A DNA stretch of 29,710 nt, taken from positions 1 through 29,710 of the forward strand of contig JBARRO010000202.1 in assembly GCA_049644265.1 (NCBI GenBank), read 5' to 3'. Source of the DNA: JBARRO01 sp049644265. Its GTDB lineage: Bacteria; Bacteroidota; Ignavibacteria; UBA10030. Of the stretch, positions 23,507-29,710 are shown piece after piece (the stretch's first letter is position 1; every line of letters starts with the position of its first letter). The notes beneath the pieces are model-generated. The model was not told where the DNA came from. It ran no database searches and saw only the letters and a program-made list of their open reading frames with translations. The position numbers and the translations under genes were made by a program.

Positions 23507-25853
23507 GCCAGCCCTATTCCTTGTAGCTCTCGTTTTCGTCTTCACCTCCCTGCAAGCCCAGCAACGCCCTGAAGTTTACAAGATCCTCGGGATCACCGTT
23601 GAGGGTGCGCGTTCTGCAGACCCGGCAGCTATTATCGCCAATACCGGCCTCAAGGTCGGCGATGAGCTGACCATCCCCGGCGAGCAGACTCGGACGGCTA
23701 TAGACCGCCTCCATAATCTTCGTTTATTTTACGACGTCCAGGTCTTCATCGAGCAAAAGGTACAGGACGGCGTATACCTGCTCATTCGCGTCAAGGAAAA
23801 CCAGCGTCTGGATAAAATCGAAATCGTCGGGAACGACGAACTGAGCGAGGACGACATTCTCAAGAAGATCAGCCTTGTTCGGGGACAGATCATCAGTCCG
23901 CAGGATCTCTCCGCCATCGTCCGCACACTCAAGTACGATTACGACAAGGATGGTTACCTGAATGCGCAAATCAAACCGGAGCTTCTGCCTCCCAGCGATA
24001 CGACGACCAGACGAGTCGTTCTAAAAATCGCGATCGATGAGGGCCCCAAAGTCAAAGTCGATTACATTCGCTTCCACGGAAACAAAGCGTTCGACGACGG
24101 AGACCTCAGGGGCGCAATGAAGGAGACCAGCGAGCGTCATTGGTGGCAATTCTGGGCATCCAACAAGTTTGACAAGAAGAAATACACCGAGGACAAGGAT
24201 CTTGTTCTTGGATTCTATCGAAAGAGCGGTTACCGCGACGCCGAAATCCTCGCTGATTCACTCACCTACGACAAGGAAAAACGGTATCTCACCATCGACC
24301 TCTACGTAAATGAGGGTCCACTCTACCATGTTCGCACTATCACCTGGGAAGGCAACACGGTCTATCCGACGGAAGTCCTCAACGAACGCCTCGGGTTCAA
24401 TAGGGGGGATGTGTATGATCAGGAACGCTTCCAGCAAAATCTCCGCCGGAACGAAGCGGAATCGGACGTCACGTCGCTCTATTCGGACAACGGGTATCTC
24501 TGGTTCCAGGTGGAGCCGGAAGAGAAGGTTGTTCTGGGGGACAGCCTTGATATCACGCTCCACGTGCGCGAGCGGAATCAGTTTAGAATCGGGAAAGTGC
24601 TGATCACGGGCAACACCAAGACGTACGAAAAAGTCATACGCCGTGAGTTGTACACCAAACCCGGGGATTTCTTCAGCCGGCAGCTGATTATCCGGAGTGT
24701 TCGACAGCTTTCTCAGCTGAATTACTTCAACCCCGAGAAGATCAAGCCCGATGTACGTCCCGTGGACGACAAGACGGTCGACCTCGAGTACAACGTGGAC
24801 GAAAAATCGAGCGATACGTTCAACATGTCGGTCGGCTACAGCGGTGCGTTCGGCTTCAACGGCGGCCTTGGGCTGACCTTCAACAATTTTTCCCTGAGCG
24901 AACCGCTCCGCGGCGGGGGCGGCCAGGTGCTGACCTTCGACTGGCAATTCGGCGTCAGCAATCTGTACCGGACTTTTTCCATCGGCTTCCAGGAGCCGTG
25001 GATGTTCGACACCCCGACCCTCTTTGGCGTGAACCTTTTTGACACTCAGCAGAGCTACCAGTACGACCTTCGCTACAGCGGCGCCTCGGTACGCGTGGGA
25101 CGGCGATTCCGCTGGCCTGACGATTTCTTCCGCGGGGATTGGACAGTCCGATTCCAGCGCAACGAGTACCACGGGCTGAATCTCATCGGGACGGCAGACA
25201 TTTATCCCGAAGGCGTGACGACGCAGTTCGGCATTACACAGGTTATTTCGCGTAACAGTACGGACAGTCCGATTTTCCCTTCGCGCGGTTCAAACTTCTC
25301 GCTGTCGACGGAAGTTTCCGGCGGACCGATTCTTCCCGGCACAGCCCGGTTCCACAAGCACGTATTCAACGCGGATTGGTATGTGCCGGTGTTCGGAAGC
25401 AGCCGTGTGACGCTGCTGATGTCGAGCATGGTCGGTATGATTTTCGGGTTCGAGGCCAACTCGCTCGTTCCGTACTACGACCGGTTCAGGATGGGCGGCA
25501 CGGGTCTTGGACAAATTGCCGTCATTCCGTTGCGCGGCTACGACGACCAGAGCATCGGTCCGGTGTATGGCGGCAACACGATGATCAAGCACACGGCCGA
25601 GCTCCGGTTTGCTCTCGCCATCAACCCGATTCCGATTTATGTCCTGGGGTTCGCGGAAGCGGGGAACGTCTGGGCCGAGCATTCGATCGAGGACCCGAAC
25701 AATCTGCGTCGTTCGGCCGGCTTCGGCGTACGGCTGCTGGTGAATCCGATCGGCCTCCTGGGGTTTGACTACGGCTACGGGTTCGACCCGCCGGTTCCCG
25801 GGGGCACAGTGCCGGGATGGAAGTTCCACTTCCAGTTTGGTCGTGGGTTCTGA
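23469..25853 (+). CDS. bamA: Outer-membrane protein assembly factor BamA
   Basis: 794 aa from the ATG at 23469. An in-frame GTG at 23454 and another at 23490 are alternatives. The signal peptide is short (n-region with WKG and KVSQNCK, h-region PALFLVALVFVF, cleavage near LQA-QQ). Five POTRA domains follow (about residues 36-442), each starting with a strand such as ILGITVEG, LDKIEIVGN, VDYIRFHGN, VRTITWEGN and IGKVLITGN. The rest is a 16-stranded Omp85-type barrel. It contains LRGYDD (about residue 687), which is the VRGF-like motif of loop 6, and ends in the terminal aromatic FGRGF. BamA folds and inserts outer-membrane beta-barrels. Its place before two Skp-like chaperones and the lpx genes is the classic order. 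Confidence 0.96.
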   Translation: MWKGFLKVSQNCKPALFLVALVFVFTSLQAQQRPEVYKILGITVEGARSADPAAIIANTGLKVGDELTIPGEQTRTAIDRLHNLRLFYDVQVFIEQKVQDGVYLLIRVKENQRLDKIEIVGNDELSEDDILKKISLVRGQIISPQDLSAIVRTLKYDYDKDGYLNAQIKPELLPPSDTTTRRVVLKIAIDEGPKVKVDYIRFHGNKAFDDGDLRGAMKETSERHWWQFWASNKFDKKKYTEDKDLVLGFYRKSGYRDAEILADSLTYDKEKRYLTIDLYVNEGPLYHVRTITWEGNTVYPTEVLNERLGFNRGDVYDQERFQQNLRRNEAESDVTSLYSDNGYLWFQVEPEEKVVLGDSLDITLHVRERNQFRIGKVLITGNTKTYEKVIRRELYTKPGDFFSRQLIIRSVRQLSQLNYFNPEKIKPDVRPVDDKTVDLEYNVDEKSSDTFNMSVGYSGAFGFNGGLGLTFNNFSLSEPLRGGGGQVLTFDWQFGVSNLYRTFSIGFQEPWMFDTPTLFGVNLFDTQQSYQYDLRYSGASVRVGRRFRWPDDFFRGDWTVRFQRNEYHGLNLIGTADIYPEGVTTQFGITQVISRNSTDSPIFPSRGSNFSLSTEVSGGPILPGTARFHKHVFNADWYVPVFGSSRVTLLMSSMVGMIFGFEANSLVPYYDRFRMGGTGLGQIAVIPLRGYDDQSIGPVYGGNTMIKHTAELRFALAINPIPIYVLGFAEAGNVWAEHSIEDPNNLRRSAGFGVRLLVNPIGLLGFDYGYGFDPPVPGGTVPGWKFHFQFGRGF

Positions 25854-25919
25854 CAACCCCGACAAGTGTTTGTTAACGCATCCTCAATCCATTCATATTC
25901 TAAATTCAACGAGGTTCCA

Positions 25920-26465
25920 GTGAAAAAACTATTGTTCGTCTTCTGTGTCGTTGCGGTGTCGACCGCGACGGCCCAGACTTCCAAAATCGCTTACGTTAAC
26001 TCCGAGACAATTCTGCGTGAGCTTCCTGAAGCCCAACAGGCGCAGAAGGAACTCGAAGGCACACTGAAGGGATGGCAGGATGAGCTGGAGAAAATGGGAA
26101 AAGATCTGCAGGAAGGACTCGACGATTATCAGAAGAAACAGGCGTTGATGGACCCGACTGCCAAGGCCGCGAAAGAAAAGAGCCTGCAGGATCTTCAGCA
26201 GAAGGCCCGTGAATACCAGTATCAGAAATTTGACACGCGCGAGGGCGAAGCGGTAAAGCTCCGGGAAAAGAAACTGTCGCCCATTCAGGAGAAGGTCCTG
26301 AAGGCCATTGAAGCGGTGGCAAAGGAGGATGGGTTCCAATTTGTGTTTGACAAGATCTCGAATGCATCGAACGTCCTCTATGCCGATGCAAAGTTTGACC
26401 TGACGTACAAGGTGATCGACCGTCTGAAGAGGGGAACCGCCACAAAATCGAAAGACTCGAAGTAG
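25920..26465 (+). CDS. Periplasmic chaperone, OmpH/Skp family (copy 1)
   Basis: 181 aa from the GTG at 25920, with GAGG six bases upstream. A GTG at 25866 in frame would precede the signal peptide with unrelated residues and has no ribosome-binding site. The signal peptide is KKLLFVFCVVAVSTATAQ. The mature part begins with the family strand KIAYVNSETILRELPEAQQ, then long charged coiled-coil helices (about residues 40-115) forming the Skp tentacle, and ends with the second body motif AVAKEDGFQFVFDKIS. Skp-type trimers hold unfolded outer-membrane proteins in the periplasm for BamA. It lies 66 bases after bamA. Confidence 0.93.
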   Translation: MKKLLFVFCVVAVSTATAQTSKIAYVNSETILRELPEAQQAQKELEGTLKGWQDELEKMGKDLQEGLDDYQKKQALMDPTAKAAKEKSLQDLQQKAREYQYQKFDTREGEAVKLREKKLSPIQEKVLKAIEAVAKEDGFQFVFDKISNASNVLYADAKFDLTYKVIDRLKRGTATKSKDSK

Positions 26466-26509
26466 CGAGGGCGACAACGAAATTTATGAAGAGAAGGAGA
26501 GAAGAACGT

Positions 26510-27040
26510 ATGAGAACGATGATGATGGGCGTTGCGCTGACGGTGCTGGCCGCGCCGGCCGCGTTTGGCCAGATGAAGGTCGGCCACTTCAGTTCGGAAG
26601 CGATCATGCGCCAGCTTCCCGATGCACAGGACGCCCAGAAACAGCTGGACCAGCTGGTGGCGGATTGGCAAAGCGAGCTGAACAGGATGCAGGACGACTG
26701 GAAAAAGAAGTTCGAAGAGTACGATAAGCGCAAGCTGATCATGACGGAACAGCGGCGTGCCGACACGGAGCGCGAGCTGCGCGAGCTGGAGCAAAAGGTG
26801 GCGGACTTTCGAAATCAAAAGTTCGGACAAAGTGGCGAGCTGTTCAACAAACAAAATGAACTCATGAAGCCGGTCCAGGACCGTGTCTTCAAGGCCGTGC
26901 AGGACGTCGCAAAAGAAGAATCCTACGACTATGTCTTTGACAAGAGTGGCGAAATTCTTCTGATGTACGCGAATGAAAAGTACGACCTGACGCCGAAAAT
27001 CCTCGAAAAGCTGAAGTCTCTCCCCTCGAGCACAAAATAG
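26510..27040 (+). CDS. Periplasmic chaperone, OmpH/Skp family (copy 2)
   Basis: 176 aa from the ATG at 26510, with AAGGAG ten bases upstream. The in-frame ATG at 26486 would add an unlikely arginine-rich leader. The signal peptide is MRTMMMGVALTVLAAPAAFG. The mature protein has VGHFSSEAIMRQLPDAQDAQKQ, then coiled-coil helices and VAKEESYDYVFDKSGEILLMY. It is clearly paralogous to copy 1 (same length, same body motifs: LP-AQ-AQK, FDK), but strongly diverged in the tentacle helices. It starts 44 bases after copy 1 and is separated from lpxD by only 7 bases. Confidence 0.93.
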   Translation: MRTMMMGVALTVLAAPAAFGQMKVGHFSSEAIMRQLPDAQDAQKQLDQLVADWQSELNRMQDDWKKKFEEYDKRKLIMTEQRRADTERELRELEQKVADFRNQKFGQSGELFNKQNELMKPVQDRVFKAVQDVAKEESYDYVFDKSGEILLMYANEKYDLTPKILEKLKSLPSSTK

Positions 27041-27047
27041 GCCGACC

Positions 27048-28148
27048 ATGAAGGTCCAGGAAATTGCCGCGTGGTTCCAGGGAGAAGTTGTCGGAGACCC
27101 GCGGGCGGAAATCGACCGCGTGTCAAAGATCGAGGAGGCGGACCGCGGCAGTCTCACCTTCCTGGCGAACCCAAAGTATGAGAAGCACCTTGCGACCACC
27201 CGGGCGTCGGCTGTCCTTGTTTCGCGGAAGCTCGATCTCTCAAAGTACAGCGATCGGGCTTCGTGCGTTTTTATCAGGGTCGACGACCCGTACATGGCTT
27301 TTCTCCGTGCTCTGAAGAACCTGACTCCTTCCGAGGATCCGTTTCCCAGCGGCATCGCTCCGACGGCTGTGGCGTCGGACAAGGCCCGGGTCGGGAAGAA
27401 TGTCGTGTTGGGCAGCCACGTAGTCGTTGAAGAGGGCGCCGTCATAGGAGACAACACGAAGATTTCGCACGGCTGCGTTATCGGGAAGAAAGTCGAGATT
27501 GGTTCGGACTGTCTGATCTATCCAAACGTCAGCATTGGTCACGGGTGCAGGATCGGAGATCGCGTGATTCTTCATTCGGGAGTCGTGATCGGCTCCGACG
27601 GGTTTGGGTTTGTTCCGAAACAGGACGGGAGATATGAGAAGATACCGCAACTTGGGATTGCGGTGGTTGGTGATGATGTGGAGGTCGGCGCGAACACGAC
27701 GATTGACCGCGCAACGATTGGCGAAACTGTTATCGGTCGGGGCGTCAAGCTTGACAATCTCATCCAGATTGCCCACAATGTTGTGATCGGAGAGAATACC
27801 GTCATCGCTGCGCAGACGGGAATCAGCGGCAGCGCGAAGATCGGAAAGAATTGTATTATCGCCGGCCAGGTTGGAATCGCCGGCCATGTCGAGATTGCCG
27901 ACCGGGTAACGATCCTGGGCCAAACCGGTATTACCAAATCGCTCGAGACCCCGGGGGCGATCTACTTCGGATATCCGGGTCGACCAATCCGGGAGGCACA
28001 CAGGATTCAGGCGGCGATCCATACACTTCCGGAAATGGTTCAGGAACTGACGCGCCTTGAACATCAGGTTGCGGAACTTCGGAAAGAACGTGCCGTGAAG
28101 CGGCCCCGCGCGCATCAAAAGGTCAAGCGCATCAAAAAGAAACAATAA
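27048..28148 (+). CDS. lpxD: UDP-3-O-acylglucosamine N-acyltransferase
   Basis: 366 aa. It adds the N-linked hydroxyacyl chain to UDP-3-O-acyl-glucosamine, the third step of lipid A synthesis, in the cytosol. The N-terminal uridine-binding domain (about residues 1-100) holds the typical SLTFLANPKYEKHL. A left-handed beta-helix of hexapeptide repeats follows (VGKNVVLGSHVVVEEGAVIG and onward), with IDRATIGETVIGRGVKLDN and the catalytic-His segment LIQIAHNVVIGENTVI. The C-terminus is helical and ends in a strongly basic tail (KRPRAHQKVKRIKKKQ), which is unusual in charge but not in position. The gene is 7 bases after the second ompH and 12 bases before lpxC-fabZ. Confidence 0.96.
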   Translation: MKVQEIAAWFQGEVVGDPRAEIDRVSKIEEADRGSLTFLANPKYEKHLATTRASAVLVSRKLDLSKYSDRASCVFIRVDDPYMAFLRALKNLTPSEDPFPSGIAPTAVASDKARVGKNVVLGSHVVVEEGAVIGDNTKISHGCVIGKKVEIGSDCLIYPNVSIGHGCRIGDRVILHSGVVIGSDGFGFVPKQDGRYEKIPQLGIAVVGDDVEVGANTTIDRATIGETVIGRGVKLDNLIQIAHNVVIGENTVIAAQTGISGSAKIGKNCIIAGQVGIAGHVEIADRVTILGQTGITKSLETPGAIYFGYPGRPIREAHRIQAAIHTLPEMVQELTRLEHQVAELRKERAVKRPRAHQKVKRIKKKQ

Positions 28149-28160
28149 CGGATCCCTCTC

Positions 28161-29615
28161 ATGCTTGTTCAACAACTGACGATCAAACGACCCGTGTCGA
28201 TGTCGGGGGTTGGTCTGCACACCGGCGTCTCGACGACCATGGTCTTCAAACCGGCGCCGGAAAACTACGGTATCCGGTTCCGCCGCGTGGACCTTCCCGG
28301 ATCGCCCGAAATCCCCGCGGATGTGGACCATGTGATCGATACTGCCCGGGGAACGACGATCGGCATCGGGGAAGCAAAAGTCTACACGACCGAACATGTC
28401 CTTGCGGCGATCTCCGGACTGCAGGTGGACAACATCGTCATCGAGCTGGACAATATCGAACCGCCGATCGGCGACGGAAGCGCAAAACCCTTTGTCGATA
28501 TGCTGATGAAGGCGGAATTCGAGGAGCAGGAATCACCGAAAGATTATCTGATCATCGATCAGGTTATCCACTATCAGAATCCGGAGAAGGGTGTGGAAAT
28601 CGTCGCCCTCCCGACGGACGATTTCCGTGTGACGGTCATGATCGATTACAACAACCCGGCTCTCGGCAGCCAGCACACCGGGATGTTCAACCTCGAGAAA
28701 GAGTTCGTGACGGAGTTCTCCTCCGCGCGGACGTTCTGCTTCCTGCATGAAGTCGAAATGCTGCGGGACCAGGGCCTTATCAAGGGAGGGAATCTCGACA
28801 ATGCCATTGTGATCGTCGACCGGGAACTCTCGGAGCCCGACCTGCGAAAACTGACGCACAAGCTGGGCATCGACCACTCGCTGATCCTCGGAACGACAGG
28901 AGTGCTCAACGACAAAACGCTGCACTATCGGAACGAACCCGCGCGGCACAAACTCGTGGATTTGATCGGCGACCTCGCGCTGATCGGAGCGCCGCTCAAG
29001 GCGCAGATTCTCGCTGCCCGGCCGGGGCATGCGAGCAATATCGAATTTGCCAGGAAAGTTCGCAAGCTCTACCAGCAGAACAAACTCGTTCGCAAGTACC
29101 AGCATGAGAAGAAAGAGGGGGTTGTCTTTGATATTAGTGCCATCAAGAGAATCCTTCCCCACAGGTATCCGTTTCTGCTCATCGACAAGATTATCGACTT
29201 CAAACTTGATGAGCGTGTCGTGGGAGTCAAGAACGTTACGGTCAACGAAAAATTCTTCGAAGGACATTTTCCGGGACAGCCGGTGATGCCGGGAGTCCTG
29301 ATCATCGAGGCCATGGCACAGGCGGGAGGGGTCCTTCTGCTGAACGGGATCGAGAATCCAGGGAACAAACTCGTGTATTTCATGGCGATGAACAACGTGA
29401 AGTTTCGCAAGCCGGTGGTTCCCGGAGACCAGTTGATTCTCGATGTTGAGATGGTAAGCCGCAGGTCCAAGATTATTCAGATCCGCGGAAAAGCTTTTGT
29501 CGAGGGGAACCTCGTCGCGGAAGGAGAATTCACTGCCGCAATCGTCGACCGTGAAGACGGGAAAGCAAAGGCCCAGGAAAAAACGTCAACGCTCTCGCCG
29601 GCCAAATCGCGCTAG
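28161..29615 (+). CDS. lpxC/fabZ: Bifunctional LpxC deacetylase / FabZ dehydratase fusion
   Basis: 484 aa. Residues 1 to ~305 are LpxC, the zinc deacetylase that commits UDP-3-O-acyl-GlcNAc to lipid A. Visible are SGVGLHTG, TTEHVLAAISGL (zinc His), the ARTFCFLHEVEMLRDQGLIKGG segment and HKLVDLIGDLALIGAPL (zinc His and Asp). Residues ~320-470 are FabZ, the 3-hydroxyacyl-ACP dehydratase, with LPHRYPFLLID (catalytic His ~334), FFEGHFPGQPVMPGVLIIEAMAQAGG (catalytic Glu ~383) and the hot-dog helix. The fusion couples acyl-chain and lipid A supply, and is a hallmark of the Bacteroidota/Chlorobiota lineage. The start ATG has no strong Shine-Dalgarno, but the distance to lpxD is only 12 bases. lpxA would be expected next, beyond the window. 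Confidence 0.97.
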   Translation: MLVQQLTIKRPVSMSGVGLHTGVSTTMVFKPAPENYGIRFRRVDLPGSPEIPADVDHVIDTARGTTIGIGEAKVYTTEHVLAAISGLQVDNIVIELDNIEPPIGDGSAKPFVDMLMKAEFEEQESPKDYLIIDQVIHYQNPEKGVEIVALPTDDFRVTVMIDYNNPALGSQHTGMFNLEKEFVTEFSSARTFCFLHEVEMLRDQGLIKGGNLDNAIVIVDRELSEPDLRKLTHKLGIDHSLILGTTGVLNDKTLHYRNEPARHKLVDLIGDLALIGAPLKAQILAARPGHASNIEFARKVRKLYQQNKLVRKYQHEKKEGVVFDISAIKRILPHRYPFLLIDKIIDFKLDERVVGVKNVTVNEKFFEGHFPGQPVMPGVLIIEAMAQAGGVLLLNGIENPGNKLVYFMAMNNVKFRKPVVPGDQLILDVEMVSRRSKIIQIRGKAFVEGNLVAEGEFTAAIVDREDGKAKAQEKTSTLSPAKSR

Positions 29616-29710
29616 TGCCGCTTCTCAGAAATACCCTTGTATTGACCGCAGCTCTCCATGGAGGAAGCGAGCACTAGTGCCCGTTCTCGAAGAGACTGCC
29701 GAAGATAGAT
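29616..29710. other. Tail of the window with an imperfect direct repeat, no gene supported
   Basis: CTAGTGCCGCTTCTC (29612-29626, overlapping the lpxC-fabZ stop codon) recurs imperfectly as CTAGTGCCCGTTCTC (29674-29688), 62 bases apart. A GTG at 29677 is open to the window end, but its eleven codons match nothing I recognise. Confidence 0.4.

Noticed and set aside
22655..23545. Minus-strand ORF of 296 aa opposite uppS
   Set aside because: uppS on the plus strand has all cis-prenyltransferase motifs. The antisense product matches nothing.
24258..28397. Long minus-strand ORFs opposite bamA, ompH, lpxD and lpxC-fabZ (for example 24258-25172, 26378-27457, 27240-28397)
   Set aside because: They are shadows of codon bias in strongly supported plus-strand genes, with no recognisable domain or ribosome-binding site.
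29658..29708. Small ORF starting at the ATG at 29658
   Set aside because: It stops after 16 codons and is Arg/Ser-rich without a preceding ribosome-binding site.
1..29710. tRNA or rRNA genes and insertion sequences
   Set aside because: I looked for T-loop motifs, rRNA signatures, transposase motifs and terminal inverted repeats, and saw none.

Overview
The window looks like chromosomal DNA of a Gram-negative bacterium from the Bacteroidota/Chlorobiota/Ignavibacteriota (FCB) assemblage. The strongest single clue is the LpxC-FabZ fusion at 28161-29615, which is typical of that group. The gene order uppS - bamA - two skp/ompH paralogues - lpxD - lpxC/fabZ agrees with it. The clpC promoter is a near-perfect sigma70-type site (TTGACA, 17 bp, TATATT) rather than the TAnnTTTG type known from Bacteroidia. 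This makes me lean to an Ignavibacteria/Chlorobi-like lineage, but no rRNA is present to settle it.

Layout. (1) 1-7605, plus strand: the C-terminal part of a secretin, then a huge lipoprotein (about 2247 aa) built from six copies of a ~345-residue composite Ig-like unit, closed by a strong terminator. (2) 7626-18051, minus strand: gltA, a MGDG-synthase/UgtP-like glycosyltransferase, an alpha/beta hydrolase, a family-5-like uracil-DNA glycosylase, a GT-C membrane glycosyltransferase with a TPR tail, hemB, an extended SDR (NAD-dependent epimerase family) and hemL. (3) 18052-18526: a 475-bp stretch without a coding gene. It holds a candidate plus-strand structured RNA with its own terminator, an opposite-facing hairpin with a U-tract in front of gltA, and two short-repeat arrays. 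(4) 18527-22425, minus strand: an RluE-like pseudouridine synthase, a small lipoprotein and clpC. The 330-bp gap 19103-19432 holds a terminator for the lipoprotein/clpC transcript, a second hairpin and another repeat array, with no gene seen. (5) 22426-22672: a divergent promoter region. (6) 22673-29615, plus strand: the envelope operon uppS-bamA-ompH-ompH-lpxD-lpxC/fabZ. The last 95 bases hold no gene I can support.

How the genes fit together. Region 6 is an envelope-biogenesis operon: lipid carrier for wall and O-antigen synthesis, outer-membrane protein insertion with two periplasmic chaperones, and the early steps of lipid A. Region 1 is an outer-membrane secretion or pilus pore next to a surface-type lipoprotein. 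Region 2 is mostly housekeeping (citrate synthase, two tetrapyrrole steps) mixed with envelope glycosyltransferases.

The two least-explained signals are the plus-strand structured RNA candidate and a series of different degenerate short-repeat arrays. The arrays (words CGAAT, TCAATC, TTTTGTG, CAGATT, CATTGNT, GCnATTAGC) sit in the gaps downstream of minus-strand genes, several of them starting at or just after the stop codon.
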